Notes: generated by a model not told the origin, from the letters alone. Shown: positions 1 through 10,821, counted from the stretch's first letter. The stretch: 64,000 nt of DNA from JAMXLO01 sp963850535 (GCA_963850535.1 CAWKMC010000043.1:1-64000), one strand, 5' to 3'. Program-made: numbers and translations.

Positions 1-1
1 C

Positions 2-1117
2 GACAACGACGTCGCACTCGACGTGCATCGGCATATCGCACTGCTGCGCCTGACCAGCGGCACGACCGGACAGGGTAAGGTCGCGCATGGTACGCGATGG
101 ACCATTTGTTCTCACTGCGCGATCTGCCTACGTGCAGCCCGACTTCGCATTCAATGAGGCGACGCGCTATCTCGCCCCGCTCTCGCATGCCGCAAATCAT
201 TCCGTTGATCCAGACACTGTTCACCGGCGGTACGACGTATACGCTGAACACACCGGATCTCGCGCAATGGTGCGAGACGGTGCAGCGCGAGCGGATCACC
301 CATGGGCTGCTGGTGCCGACGCTGCTGTATCGGCTGCTCGATATGAACAGCACCGGGATGTACGACCTCTCCTCGCTCACAACGCTGACCTATGGTGCCG
401 CGCCGATTGCGCCGGCGGCGGTCGAACGGCTGGTGGCCGAGTTCGGCCAGATCTTCATCCAGGGCTATGCCGCGTCCGAGGTCCTGAACTGGGTGTCGAT
501 CCTCAACAAGGCGGACCACCGCACCGACACCGGAGCCGCGCGCCGGCGGCTGGCATCGGCCGGGCGCGTGTCGCCGGGCGTGGAGATCATGATCGTGGGC
601 GATGACGGCGAACCTCAGCCCACCGGCGCGGCCGGCGAGATCTCGGCTGCGCACGCGTGGAACGATCGACGGCTACTTGCACAATCAGGAATTGAACGAA
701 CGCGGAGTTCTCCGACGGGTTCTGGAAATCCGGGCGATTTCGGCTACGTCGACCAGGACGGCCATCTGTTCATCATCGACCGTAAGAAAGACATGATCAT
801 TTCGGGCGGTCTTCAATGTCTATGCGGTCGAGGTCGAGGCCGCGCTGTCGGAGCATCCTGCCGTGCTGATGTCCGCAGTCGTCGGTGTGCCGCACCCACA
901 GTGGGGCGAAGCTGTCCACGCCGAGGTGGTTCTGCGTGAGCGCGTGGCGGTGTCAGCCAAGATTCTCGATCGACACGCGAAGGCACGGCTTGGCAGCTAC
1001 AAGGCACCTAAGACGGTCAAATTCGTGTCCGACCTGCCGATGTCGTCGGTCGGCAAGGTGCTGCGCCGTCAGGTGCGCCAGCCTTATTGGTCAGGCCAGG
1101 CATGCTCGCGACATTGA
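2..1117 (+). pseudogene. AMP-dependent acyl-CoA synthetase/ligase, left-truncated and multiply frameshifted
   Basis: Adenylate-forming enzyme that would activate a carboxylic acid to an acyl-CoA. The window edge cuts off the N-terminus. The P-loop motif LTSGTTGQGK is readable at about 50-79 in frame 2. The stretch FAFNEATRYLAPLSHAA follows in frame 3, then the A8-region motif GDFGYVDQDGHLFIIDRKKD in frame 1 (about 733-792). The C-terminal subdomain reads in frame 2, with FNVYAVEVEAALSEHP near 812 and the catalytic-lysine region SSVGKVLRR near 1040. At least four frame changes are needed to join these pieces. The family is certain, the substrate is unknown. It is either a true pseudogene or a poorly sequenced contig end. 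Confidence 0.75.
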
Positions 1118-1140
1118 CTATTGTCCAATGCAGCAAGCAC

Positions 1141-2361
1141 TCAAATAGCCCCACGCTCGACCGATCTGACGTTGGCGGTTCCTGATGCGTCATGGCTGGA
1201 CCGGCTGCGAATCTGGTTCCGTGCCCATACTCCAAACGAGACACCGCAAAGAGCGACGCCGAGGACGGCAAGTGCCGTAACTGTCGTGGCGCGCTCCGCG
1301 ATCCAGCCAAGCACAACGGGAGCGCCGCACATTCCAACGTAACACGCCAGAAAAAATGCTGCCGCGCCGCGAGCCTTCTCCTGCCCACTCAATTCCGCGA
1401 TCAGCGCCAAGCCACCGTAAAAGCTGAAGCCCACCGCGGCTGCGCCGGAAAATGCTGCGCCCAGTAGTATCGGCTCGAGCCGCCCATAGCGGACGCCAAC
1501 CAACAACAAGAGACATCCGATTGGCGCCATGACAAACCCGAGAGTGACGGCGGCACTTGGGGTGATACGCTTCCGAGCCGGCTGCGCAGCCAGCCCGGCG
1601 AGCGGCATGAGGAAGGCGATAAGGCCGCTCCAACCTGGGTGCCCAAGATGCGATAGTTCATATGGAACGACCGACAGGATCATTCCGACCAGGGACCAGG
1701 CTGCCCCTATGACGACACAGATCCAACCGGCACCAGCGGGAAGATAGGGTAGCCGCAACAGCTCCGTCTGACGGCGATGAGCGACGTACGGCTGCCTTAG
1801 AAGCATCACCGTTACGATGGCGCACGCAAACAGGGTCACCGGATAGCTGAGCGGAAACAGAGTTGGACCGGTCAGCAAACAGGCACCAGTCGCCAAGCCC
1901 CCCACAGCATAACCAACAGCCAACATCGAGGTCACGCAGGCGGCGGCACGCTCGGATGCCAGCGCGCCCGAGAAGCTCTCAGCCAGCAAGGCGGTTGCTG
2001 ATGCACCGGTCAGGCCAGCCGCCAACCCCTGTGCGATCCTCGCCACGGCCAGCGCCGGCAGTCCCGGAACAGCTGACATCGCCGCAATGGCGGTGATACT
2101 GAACTAAGGCGACAACAAGCGGCAGCCGCCGGCCGGTTCTGTCAGAGACGCCGCCAAGGAAAAGCAGGGATGGCGGGATACTCCGAACGCGTAGCATGCA
2201 AAGGCAATTCCCAGCGCCTTGCTACTGCCGCTGACCCGCGCATATTCAGCGTACATCGGCACTGGCAGACTGACCGCAGTTCCGACCAACAGGACAGTCG
2301 CACACACGATAACGGCCATCACTCGATCGGATGAGCGTGCATTCTCTGCCGGCAATGACAC
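1141..2361 (-). pseudogene. MFS transporter, frameshifted
   Basis: Inner-membrane transporter of the major facilitator superfamily. The N-terminal helix is read from 2361, beginning MSLPAENARSSDRVMAVIV. The loop 2-3 signature GGVSDRTGRRLPL is in another frame (about 2110-2160). From about 2079 the original frame resumes, with nine or so hydrophobic helices to the stop at 1141. Two compensating frame changes, near 2165 and near 2090, are required. The assembled length of about 405 residues is normal for a 12-helix MFS protein. It is convergent with the ligase remnant. Substrate unknown. Confidence 0.75.
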
Positions 2362-2692
2362 GAATGATCACTCCCTCAGCGCTGATGGATGACAGTGTCG
2401 CTGGGAGGGTTATCGGGAGGAGGCAGGCGCTCGCATCCACCAAATGGTGGACGTATGGACACGAGCTTCCGCTATGATAGGGGTGCGAGCGGTGCTATTG
2501 CGGCTTGAACTAAGGCGTTGCCAGCTCGGTGACTACATGCGCAAGTTCCGCCTTAATGCACAATCGGCACGGCGGCGTGGACAATCGCCGCCGTTGCGCG
2601 AGCGGGTTGCCCCGCACCTGCGTGTGATGCAATGACTGCCGTCTGCATGGTCGCGCGGACGCTGCGCGCCAAAGCCGACGGGAGTAAATCGT
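2362..2692. other. Intergenic region between MFS gene and binding protein
   Basis: This 331-base stretch separates the divergent MFS gene and the binding-protein gene and should hold both promoters. Short open frames exist on both strands but show no family resemblance and no good ribosome binding site. I see no strong hairpin or repeat. Confidence 0.5.
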
Positions 2693-4267
2693 ATGCGGCG
2701 CCGAGACTTGCTGAAAGCTGCCCCGTTCCTCGCCACCAGTCGTCTGGCCACGCCAGCCCTGGCGCAGGCGCAGAAGCCTCTGCGCTTCGTGCCACAGGCC
2801 AACCTGACGTCACTGGACCCGATCTGGACCACCGCCGTCATTACCTACAACCACGCCTACATGGTGTACGACACCCTGTATGGCTACGACGGGGCCGGCG
2901 AGATGCGCCCGCAGATGTGCGAGGGCCACGACCTGTCCGCCGACAAGCTGACCTGGACCTTCACTCTGCGCGACGGCCTGATGTTCCACGATAAGGAGAA
3001 GGTGCTGTCGCGCGACTGCACGCAATCCATCCAGCGTTGGGGCTCGCGCAACTCATTCGGCCAGCACCTCATGCGCTATGTGAACGAGATCGTGCCGATC
3101 GACGATAAGCGCTTCGCCATCCGGCTCAAGCGGCCTTGCCCGCAATTGGTGTTCGGCCTGGGTGGACGTCAGTGCTTCATGATGCCGGAGCGGGTCGCCA
3201 AGCGTCCCGGCACCGAGCAACTGACGGACATTACGGGGTCTGGCCCGTTCCGGTTTCTGAAGGACGAGTGGGTGTCCGGCGCCCGCGCCGCCTATGCACG
3301 CTTCGACGGCTATGTTCCGCGCCAGGAGCCACCGCGATTCTTTGCCGGGGGCAAGGTCGCGCATTTCGAGCGCGTCGAGTGGCTGGTTCAGCCGGACCCG
3401 TCCGTCGCCGCTGCAGCGTTGCAGAAGAACGAGGTGGACTGGGTGGAGCTGCCGCTGATCGACCTTTGTCCGATGCTGAAGAAGTCGGGCGGCATCGAGG
3501 TCAAGGTTCCCGATAAGGCTGGCTGGTTGATGTTCATGGTCCTCAACAACCTCAATCCGCCGTTCGACAATCTGAAGGTGCGTCAGGCCATCCAGGTAGC
3601 GCTGGACCAACAGGCATTCCTAGACGCGGCGATCGGTGACCAGAAGGATCTTGGCATCGTGCCGACCGCACTGTTCGCGCCAACCATGCCGATGGCGACC
3701 ACAGCCGGGATCGACGCACTGACAAAGCCGCGGAATGTCGCGCTGGCGAAGCAGATGATCGCCGAGTCGGGTTACAAGGGCGAGCCGATCGTACTCATGG
3801 CACCGAGTGACCAGCCGGCACTGTCGCAGATGTCGGAGGTAGCGCGCGAGCTGTTCCAAAGCATCGGCTTGAAGGTGGACTATCAGGCGATGGATTGGGG
3901 CACGGTGGTGACGCGGCGTGCCAGCCAAAATCCGATCGATCAGGGCGGCTGGGGCGCCTTCATCACCGTGATGAGCCCACTGACCGCGGCCAATCCCGGC
4001 AGCATGCTGCCGCTGCGCGGCAACGGCCGAAAGGGCTGGTTCGGTTGGCCAACAGACGAGCGCCTCGAGGAGCTCCGCGCGGAGTGGTTCGACGCGCCGG
4101 ATCTCGCGGCGCAGAAGGCGATCGCCGAGCAGGTGCAGTTGCGGTACTTCGAGACCGTGCCTTTTCTCGTGCTGTGCCGCATGCAGCAGCCCACTGCGTA
4201 CCGCTCGGACATCAAAGACATGGTGTTCGCCTCATTCCCAGTGTTTTGGGGCATGCGTCGAGCCTGA
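2693..4267 (+). CDS. ABC transporter substrate-binding protein, family 5 (DppA/OppA-like)
   Basis: Periplasmic solute receptor of 524 residues for an oligopeptide-type ABC importer. The N-terminus MRRRDLLKAAPFLA followed by an Ala-rich segment ending PALAQA resembles a Tat signal peptide (R-R-x-D-L-L). SBP_bac_5 features follow: LTSLDPIWTT early, LTWTFTLRDGLMFHD at about 95-110, and a C-terminal lobe with VRQAIQVALDQQAFLDA. No permease or ATPase genes adjoin it, so it is an orphan receptor here. It may use the Dpp-type transporter at 8.8-14.2 kb, although that cluster has its own receptor. Such orphan receptors are common in catabolically versatile alphaproteobacteria. Ligand unknown. Confidence 0.9.
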   Translation: MRRRDLLKAAPFLATSRLATPALAQAQKPLRFVPQANLTSLDPIWTTAVITYNHAYMVYDTLYGYDGAGEMRPQMCEGHDLSADKLTWTFTLRDGLMFHDKEKVLSRDCTQSIQRWGSRNSFGQHLMRYVNEIVPIDDKRFAIRLKRPCPQLVFGLGGRQCFMMPERVAKRPGTEQLTDITGSGPFRFLKDEWVSGARAAYARFDGYVPRQEPPRFFAGGKVAHFERVEWLVQPDPSVAAAALQKNEVDWVELPLIDLCPMLKKSGGIEVKVPDKAGWLMFMVLNNLNPPFDNLKVRQAIQVALDQQAFLDAAIGDQKDLGIVPTALFAPTMPMATTAGIDALTKPRNVALAKQMIAESGYKGEPIVLMAPSDQPALSQMSEVARELFQSIGLKVDYQAMDWGTVVTRRASQNPIDQGGWGAFITVMSPLTAANPGSMLPLRGNGRKGWFGWPTDERLEELRAEWFDAPDLAAQKAIAEQVQLRYFETVPFLVLCRMQQPTAYRSDIKDMVFASFPVFWGMRRA

Positions 4268-4326
4268 GGCGCCGTGGAGACAGTAGATGTGACTGCAGGC
4301 AAACAGCATCTGCCAGACGAAACCGC

Positions 4327-5577
4327 ATGACGCAGGAGCAGCGCGCCGATCTCGTCCTGGCTTTCGCCAGAACTCTCTACGTCAATGGACAAGCCACGGA
4401 GCAAACCGTGGACGCAGCCGGGCGCTTGAGCCGAGCGCTCGGGCTGCGTGTTACACTCACACCACGCTGGGGTGACCTGCAGCTTGTCATCGATAGCGAG
4501 AACGGCACCGCAGTGAGCCACGCAGAAGCTGTGCCAGCCAGCGTCGAGATGGATCGCGTAGCGCAGACAATGGGGGCCATCGAAGATATTGCAGCCGGCC
4601 GCCTGGCGTCGGAGGCCGCGCAAAGCACGATAGAGACCATCGCGCGAACGCCACCGGCACCGAGCTGGCTTTTCGCGCTCGCCGCAGCATCCGGTGCCGT
4701 GGCCTTGGCCGACATCTTCGGCGTCCGCCATCTTACGTCGGCGATACTGATCTTTGTCAGCGCAGGCGCAGGCGCTTTCTTACGCCGAGGACTCAGCCGG
4801 CTAAGCGGCAATCTGTTCCTTCAACCGTTCTGCGCCGCAATTCTCGCCGGAGGCATAGGCGCCATCGCGGTTCGCTGGAACCTGAGCTCGTCGTTGCGTC
4901 TTGTCGCGGTCTGTCCGTGCATGGTCCTGGTACCCGGCCCGCATCTTCTCAATGGCGCACTTGATCTCATCAACGGCCGGATCGCACTCGGCGTGGCCCG
5001 ATCCGTCTATGCCGGACTGATCGTCGTCGCGATCTGCGTAGGACTGTTGCTGGGCTTGACGTTTCTCGGTGTTTCCTTGCCCACCGATCCACCGGCCAGG
5101 TCGGTTCCTTTGGGGGAAGACGTCATCGCCGCTGGAGTGGCTGTTGCCGCCTACAGCGTGTTCTTCTCGACGCCACTCTCCATGCTCGCTTGGCCGGTCA
5201 TCGTCGGCATGGCCGCCCATGCATTCCGCTGGGCGGTGCTGAGCGAACTCGGTCTCGACGTCGCTGCCGGAGCCTTGATCGCTTGCACTGCCGTCGCGTT
5301 GATCCTGACACCGATCTCGCGACGCAAGCACATGCCCTTCGCCGCCATCGGCTTTGCATCGGTCGTGTCGATGATGCCCGGTGTCTTTATGTTCAGGATG
5401 GCAAGTGGGCTCTGGACGATAGCCAGCGACCCGCAAGCCACATTCGAAGTGGTCCGGTCCACCATGTCCGACGGCTTGACTGCCGCGATGATTATTTTGG
5501 CGATGAGCTTCGGGCTGATCGTTCCGAAGTTGCTCGTTGACTATGTCAGCGAACGTCTGGCATCGCGCAGATCATAG
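4327..5577 (+). CDS. Threonine/serine exporter family protein (ThrE-like)
   Basis: Inner-membrane exporter of 416 residues. The N-terminal soluble domain (about 1-110) is typical of ThrE/DUF1212 proteins. Around ten hydrophobic helices follow, with the family motif LVPGPHLLNGALDLINGR at about residue 205. The second half matches the ThrE_2/DUF3815 half, so this is the one-polypeptide fused form. I start it at ATG 4327; the open frame extends further upstream but overlaps the preceding gene. It is convergent with, and 9 bases from, the SDR gene. Amino-acid export is inferred from the family only. Confidence 0.85.
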   Translation: MTQEQRADLVLAFARTLYVNGQATEQTVDAAGRLSRALGLRVTLTPRWGDLQLVIDSENGTAVSHAEAVPASVEMDRVAQTMGAIEDIAAGRLASEAAQSTIETIARTPPAPSWLFALAAASGAVALADIFGVRHLTSAILIFVSAGAGAFLRRGLSRLSGNLFLQPFCAAILAGGIGAIAVRWNLSSSLRLVAVCPCMVLVPGPHLLNGALDLINGRIALGVARSVYAGLIVVAICVGLLLGLTFLGVSLPTDPPARSVPLGEDVIAAGVAVAAYSVFFSTPLSMLAWPVIVGMAAHAFRWAVLSELGLDVAAGALIACTAVALILTPISRRKHMPFAAIGFASVVSMMPGVFMFRMASGLWTIASDPQATFEVVRSTMSDGLTAAMIILAMSFGLIVPKLLVDYVSERLASRRS

Positions 5578-5586
5578 CGCGCGCGA

Positions 5587-6558
5587 TCAGCGCCCAAGGG
5601 ACCAACCAGCCTCGGCCGCGAAACGCTCGTAGAACTCCGGTTCATAAGCATGGTCCGGGTCCTGGCGCACCATGCGATCGATGATGTTCGCGTCAGGCCC
5701 GACCAGGATGCGGAGCCGGTCGGCTTTGACCCCGTCCAGAATGATCTTCGCCGCCTCGGCCGCGCTGGTTGGCGCCTCGCTGACGAAACGGCGGGCACGC
5801 TCGGCGTGCATGCGCTCGATATCGGCGTCCGAATACTGCGCCGCATCCCGCCCCATCGAGGCAAGCCGAGCACGGATCTGCGTTATCTGCGCAGCGTTCA
5901 ATCCATCCGCGTCGGTGTTGGTCTGCACTTTGAGCGAGTTCTCGCGAATACCCGTGCCGATATGTCCCGGCATCACCACGGACAACCGGATGTGCGGCGC
6001 GTTCATCCGAAAATCGGCGATCAGCGCCTCGGTGAAACCCTTCACCGCAAACTTCGCCGCGGAATACGCGGTATGCGGCGTGTCGGGTCCAACCGAGGCC
6101 CAGAAACCGTTCATGCTGCTGGTGTTGATGATGTGCGCCTCATCCGCGGCGCGCAGCATCGGCAGGAAGGCGCGTGTGTTCAGATAGACACCAGCCCAGC
6201 AGATGTTGAAGGTGCGTTCCCATTCTGCGCGCTCGTTGGCGATCATGCTTCCGCCGCCACCGATGCCGGCGTTGTTGAACAGCAGGTGAATGCGATCGGT
6301 CCTGTGCTGAGCGGAAACCTCGTCACGGAAGCGCAGCACGTCGGCCTCATTGGAGACGTCGGCGACGTGCGGCGTGACGCGCAGGCCCTGCGGCAGGCCC
6401 GCGGCCTCGCACAGACGCTGGGTTTCCGCCATGCCACGCGCGGACACATCGCACATGGCGACGGCACAGCCCTCTGCGACCAGTTGACGCACGAGTTCGC
6501 GGCCCATCCCAGAGCCGCCGCCGGTCACCACGGCGATCCTGCCGGAAAAGTCCTTCAT
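5587..6558 (-). CDS. SDR family NAD(P)-dependent oxidoreductase
   Basis: Classical short-chain dehydrogenase of 323 residues, a little long for the family because of a C-terminal extension. The cofactor motif TGGGSGMG is at residues 13-20, NNAG near 96, the catalytic serine in NTSSMNG, and the YSAAK Tyr/Lys pair near 170. An acidic residue after strand 2 (CDVSARG) favours NAD(H) over NADP(H). A GAGGGAG ribosome binding site precedes ATG 6558. It lies downstream of the GlcG-like and amidohydrolase genes on the same strand, possibly as one unit. Substrate unknown. Confidence 0.9.
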   Translation of the reverse strand: MKDFSGRIAVVTGGGSGMGRELVRQLVAEGCAVAMCDVSARGMAETQRLCEAAGLPQGLRVTPHVADVSNEADVLRFRDEVSAQHRTDRIHLLFNNAGIGGGGSMIANERAEWERTFNICWAGVYLNTRAFLPMLRAADEAHIINTSSMNGFWASVGPDTPHTAYSAAKFAVKGFTEALIADFRMNAPHIRLSVVMPGHIGTGIRENSLKVQTNTDADGLNAAQITQIRARLASMGRDAAQYSDADIERMHAERARRFVSEAPTSAAEAAKIILDGVKADRLRILVGPDANIIDRMVRQDPDHAYEPEFYERFAAEAGWSLGR

Positions 6559-6597
6559 TGGTTTTTCTCCCTCAAGATCGCCGCGCCACCATAAGGG

Positions 6598-6999
6598 CTA
6601 GCGGGCCAACTGTGTCACTCCCGCCCGCGCACAGTCCTCGTCCTGCTGTGCCGTCCCGCCGCCGACACCGCATGCACCCTCGACGATGCCATTGCGGAGG
6701 ATCGGCACAGCGCCCTGCCCCATGATCATGTGGCCGCCTTCCGCCGCGGCGATGCCGGCCGGAGTGGGATGGTTGGCTCGCTCTGACAACTCGCCGCTCG
6801 GACGACCAAAGGCGGCCGACGCGACGGCCTTACCTTGGCTTCCGTACGCGCTCGCCCAAATCGCGTTGTCCATGCGTTGAAACGCGACCAAGCGCCCGCC
6901 AGCGTCGCAGACTGCGACGCTGATCCGGATATTGAGTTCGCCTGCCTTCGCGATCGCTGCCGCGACGACGCGATTGGCTTCCTCCAGTTTGAGTGCCAT
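6598..6999 (-). CDS. GlcG/HbpS family (DUF336) protein
   Basis: Small protein of 133 residues with the GlcG/HbpS fold. I start it at ATG 6999 (MALKLEEANRVVAAAIAKA); the longer frame to 7083 overlaps the next gene and lacks family similarity. Diagnostic segments are VCDAGGRLVAFQRMD, the GKAVASAAFGRPS stretch and the Gly-rich GGHMIMGQGAVPI loop. Members bind heme or small ligands, or occur beside glycolate/diol catabolic genes as an accessory of unclear role. Only 10 bases separate it from the amidohydrolase stop codon, which suggests cotranscription. Confidence 0.85.
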   Translation of the reverse strand: MALKLEEANRVVAAAIAKAGELNIRISVAVCDAGGRLVAFQRMDNAIWASAYGSQGKAVASAAFGRPSGELSERANHPTPAGIAAAEGGHMIMGQGAVPILRNGIVEGACGVGGGTAQQDEDCARAGVTQLAR

Positions 7000-7009
7000 C
7001 GCCTTCGCC

Positions 7010-8717
7010 TTAATTCGCGTGCCTGGCGCGGTAGTACCAGTTGCGCAGCACCCTGCCGGGCAGTGCACCGCAATGCTTGCCATCTTCCAACAGGACCTGG
7101 CCGTTGACCACGGTCATGTGAATGCCCTGAGCTGGCTCACGAATGCGCATGGCGCCGGTGGGGAAATCGTGCACAACCTCGTGCGGCAGCGGGCGCACAG
7201 TGTCCGGATCAAAGACCACGATATCGGCCACCATACCAGGCTGCAGCAGGCCACGGTCGTTCAAGCCGAAGATCGAAGCGGATTCGAAGGTCAGCCGCCG
7301 TACCGCCGTTTCCAACGACATGATCTTTCTCTCGCGAACCCACTCGCTGAGCAGACGCGTGCTGAAGCCGAAGCCACTTTGGAACTGCACGTGCGCGCCA
7401 CCGTCGGAAAGCCCGATCACCGCATTCGGATAGTTCAGGATCTTGGCGACCGCCGCGTCATCGACGTTGTTTTCTCCGTGCAGGAATGCGGTATCGAGGT
7501 TCTCCTCGACGACAAGATCAAGGAACGCGTCGATAATGCCCTTGCCCTGCGCCTTGGCAATCTCGCCCACCGTCTTGCCTTCCAGGCCCTTGTTCTTCGG
7601 CAGCACTGCGTGCTGGACGGTCATGTAGTCCCACCAGGTGCGGCAGATGCCCGGCGGAAGCGTGTCCACCTTGAACTCGACCGCCTCGGCGTGCAGCTTC
7701 TTGCGAACGTCCGGGTCACTATAGGCGCGGAGTTTCTCGTCATCCGTCGCCAGCAGTATCGGGTGCCAAGTCGGCAAACCACGGAACGTCTGGGTGTTGC
7801 GCATCGTAAAGAAGTCGGTGATGCGATTGGGCGTGCAGGTCGGATAGGCGCGAATGCCTCTGGCGAACGTCTCATCGACGTGCGCTATCTGCTCCTTCCA
7901 CTCATTTGGTCGGCGCATCGACTGATTAAGGTTGTTATAGACGAGAGGACGCCCGGTGGCTTCCGACAACCGGCTCATCAGACTGTTCTTCATCTCCGCG
8001 CCGTTGCCACCGCCGCTCTGGATTATGCCGGTGTTGAGCTCGCGAAGCACGTCGCACAGAGCGAACATCTCCTTCTCGTCGGCCCATAGTGCCGGGAAGG
8101 TGCACGCCCTGCGGGTCATAGTGACCCTGGTTGCGCGAGACCGAAAAGCCGAGCGCGCCGGCGCGCATGCCATCACGCACGATGTCCTGCATGGCAGCGA
8201 TCTCGGCGTCAGTCGCCGTGCGCTTCTGACACTCGTCTCCCATGACATAATAACGAACCGCGGTGTGGCCGATGAGATTGCCGACGTTGACCCCGAGATT
8301 GCGATCAAGTTTGTCGATGTATTGCGGCACTGTTTCCCAGTCGAACTCGACTGTCCGCAGGACCTCCATCGGGATTGCCTCGACATACGACAGGAACTCC
8401 GCCAGGCGTTCCGATTTCCCGGGATGAACAGGAGCAAGCGACAACGAACAATTGCCGAAGATCACCGTGGTGGCACCGTGATCGCATGAATAGGAGCACA
8501 GCGGATCCCAGGTGACCTGGGCGTCGTAGTGGCAATGATTGTCGATGAAGCCTGGAGCCACAACGGCGCCATGCGCATCAACGACCCGGTTTGCGGCTCC
8601 GCTCAGCTTGCCGATTTCGGCAATCTTGCCGTCCTTCACTCCGACATCACCGCGGAAGGCGGGCATACCAGAACCATCGACGATGCGGCCATCGCAAATC
8701 AACAGATCATACGTCAT
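7010..8717 (-). CDS. N-acyl-D-amino-acid deacylase-type amidohydrolase (one frameshift)
   Basis: Metal-dependent amidohydrolase of the D-aminoacylase/dihydroorotase-like superfamily, about 569 residues. The start MTYDLLICDGRIVDGSG at ATG 8717 has a strong GGGAGGAG ribosome binding site. The metal-binding motif GFIDNHCHYDAQ is at about residue 60. The frame changes near 8095-8105, between HYDPQGVHLP and ALWADEKEMF, with conserved sequence continuing on both sides (GLSDGGAHVQF near residue 420). The full length fits the family once one base is corrected. The adjacent peptide transporter suggests that it hydrolyses an imported N-acylated or amide compound. Confidence 0.85.
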
Positions 8718-8847
8718 CGGCTTGGTCTCCTCCCTCGAGCTGTTCCACTCAATTTGGCGTTTCCTGCGCAATGTAGCGCGACCAGGTGTATTTGCCTACT
8801 CTGGGACACGCGACAGGAACGTCTCGGGATCGGAGAGCGACTTTCGT

Positions 8848-9819
8848 TCAGCCGTACAGGTGGCACGCCACGCTGTGGCGTGGCGCAATCTCCTTCCGCA
8901 CGGGCACCTCCTGGCTGCAACGCGGCATGGCGCGTGGGCAGCGTGTGTGGAAGCGACAGCCGGCAGGTGGCGCAAGCGCACTGGGAACTTCGCCGGCGAT
9001 TGTCAGCCGCACTTGCGGGTCGTCGGGATGCGCCGGCAGCGCCGCGACCAGCAATGCCTGTGTATACGGATGCAATGGATGAGCGCAAAGCTCGGTTGCC
9101 TCGGCCAATTCCACGAGTTGGCCCAGATACATCACGGCAATCCGGTGACTGATATGGGCAACGCCGGCAAGATCGTGGCCGATGAACAGGTAGCTTACCC
9201 CGAGCGTCGCCTGCAGATGTTCCAACTGGTTCATGATCTGCGCGCGGATCGACACATCGAGCGCAGACACCGGTTCATCCAGCACGATCAGCCGCGTATT
9301 TGTCACCAGCGCCCGAGCGATCGCAATGCGCTGACGCTGGCCGCCACTGAATTCATGCGGGAACAAGTCGGCGACATCCGACTGCAATCCTACCAGTTGC
9401 AGCACCTCGATCACTCGCTCCCGAATTTGGGCGCGTGACAGGTCGGTATAAATCTCCAGCGGCTCAGCGACGATGTCGCGCACCCGCATGCGTGGACTGA
9501 GCGAGCTGTACGGATCCTGGAATACCACCTGGACCGAACGCCGATATCGCATCAGTTCGTCGCCCCGCATCTCCAGGACGTTTGCGCCGCTGAAAAGAAT
9601 GCTGCCTGCGGTCGGCTTCTCCTGCAGCAGAATGAGCTTGGCCGTCGTTGTCTTTCCACAGCCGGACTCGCCGATCAGGCCGAGTGTCTCGCCCGGCATG
9701 ATGGCAAAATCCACGGCTTCGACCGCCTTCACGTCACCCATGCGGCGGTGCAGGAACCCGCCGGTGCTGACGGGGAAGTATTTTTTCAGTCCCTGCACCT
9801 CAAGCACTGGTGCGGTCAT
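8848..9819 (-). CDS. Oligopeptide/dipeptide ABC transporter ATP-binding protein (DppF/OppF type)
   Basis: Cytoplasmic ATPase of 323 residues. It has Walker A GESGCGKTT, signature FSGGQRQR, Walker B LIVLDEPVSALD, and the C-terminal oligo_HPN-type segment GCRFHTRCPRAMPRC typical of peptide transporters. Its start overlaps the end of the DppD-type gene by 20 bases, so translation is probably coupled. It is the last gene of a receptor-permease-permease-ATPase-ATPase operon running leftward from 14229. Confidence 0.93.
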   Translation of the reverse strand: MTAPVLEVQGLKKYFPVSTGGFLHRRMGDVKAVEAVDFAIMPGETLGLIGESGCGKTTTAKLILLQEKPTAGSILFSGANVLEMRGDELMRYRRSVQVVFQDPYSSLSPRMRVRDIVAEPLEIYTDLSRAQIRERVIEVLQLVGLQSDVADLFPHEFSGGQRQRIAIARALVTNTRLIVLDEPVSALDVSIRAQIMNQLEHLQATLGVSYLFIGHDLAGVAHISHRIAVMYLGQLVELAEATELCAHPLHPYTQALLVAALPAHPDDPQVRLTIAGEVPSALAPPAGCRFHTRCPRAMPRCSQEVPVRKEIAPRHSVACHLYG

Positions 9820-10804
9820 ATTCTTTCCTTGCAGGTTCCGCCGTGGCCCGCCAACAACTTACCGTCCATCCCTCGTCGAAACCTTCCTCGGGCGGCTCTT
9901 CAATCGAACAGCGTGACATTGCATCGGGGCAGCGCGGATGGAACGCGCAGCCAGGAGGCAGACGGGCGAGGTTGGGCGGCTGACCCGGGATCGCATACAG
10001 CGGCTCCTTACTGCCAAGTCTGGTGATCGAACCAAGCAGCGCACGTGTGTATGGATGCCTGGCGCCGTTGAACAGGCTCCGCACGGAGCCATGCTCAACG
10101 ATTTTGCCGGCGTACATCACCGCCATGCGGTCGCACATACGTGCGACGATGCCCAGGTTATGAGTAACGAAGATGATTGCTACACCGGTATCGCGCTGGA
10201 TGTCTTTCAACAGGTCGAGGTATTGCGCCTGGATGGTGACGTCGAGGTTGGTCGTGGGTTCGTCAGCGATGATCAGCTTCGGCCCGCCGGCCAGCGCAAT
10301 GGCACCAACGATGCGTTGGCGCATCCCGCCGCTCATTTGATGCGGATAGTCGCGCATGCGTTGGGCCGGTGACGGAATCCGCACTGCACCGAGCAGGTCC
10401 TGCACGCGTCGGCGCAATGTGCGGCCACGCATGGCCTGGTGATAATAGGCTGGTTCAGCGACCTGACGATAGATGCTGAACAGCGGATTGAGCGAGGCCA
10501 TCGGATCCTGCAAAATCATCGCGATCGAACGGCCGCGGATGCGGCGCATCTCGCGTGACGTCTTCTCGGTGAGTTCCTCACCCTCGAAGGCAATGTGACC
10601 ACCGGCAATGCGAGCAGCCGTCGGCAGTAGGCCGACAATGGAAAGGCAGGTCGTCGTCTTGCCGCAACCCAACTCACCAATCAGTCCAAGGGTCTCACCT
10701 TCATTCAAGGTAAAGCTGATGCCATCGACGGCCTTCACCACGCGCGCACCGCCGAACGAGATGAAGTGCGTGCGAAGGTCGGAGACTTCGAGGAGTGGCG
10801 TCAT
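9800..10804 (-). CDS. Oligopeptide/dipeptide ABC transporter ATP-binding protein (DppD/OppD type)
   Basis: Partner ATPase of 334 residues starting at ATG 10804 (MTPLLEVSDLRTHF). Walker A is GELGCGKTT, where Leu replaces the usual Ser but the G-x4-GK-T pattern is kept. The signature is MSGGMRQR, Walker B is LIIADEPTTNLD, and the C-terminus carries GCAFHPRCPDAMSRC. The two ATPases should form a heterodimer driving the two permeases encoded just upstream. The open frame extends upstream of 10804 into the permease gene, but homology begins at the chosen start. Confidence 0.93.
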   Translation of the reverse strand: MTPLLEVSDLRTHFISFGGARVVKAVDGISFTLNEGETLGLIGELGCGKTTTCLSIVGLLPTAARIAGGHIAFEGEELTEKTSREMRRIRGRSIAMILQDPMASLNPLFSIYRQVAEPAYYHQAMRGRTLRRRVQDLLGAVRIPSPAQRMRDYPHQMSGGMRQRIVGAIALAGGPKLIIADEPTTNLDVTIQAQYLDLLKDIQRDTGVAIIFVTHNLGIVARMCDRMAVMYAGKIVEHGSVRSLFNGARHPYTRALLGSITRLGSKEPLYAIPGQPPNLARLPPGCAFHPRCPDAMSRCSIEEPPEEGFDEGWTVSCWRATAEPARKEYDRTSA

Positions 10805-10821
10805 GGTCCGGTTCGATCCGA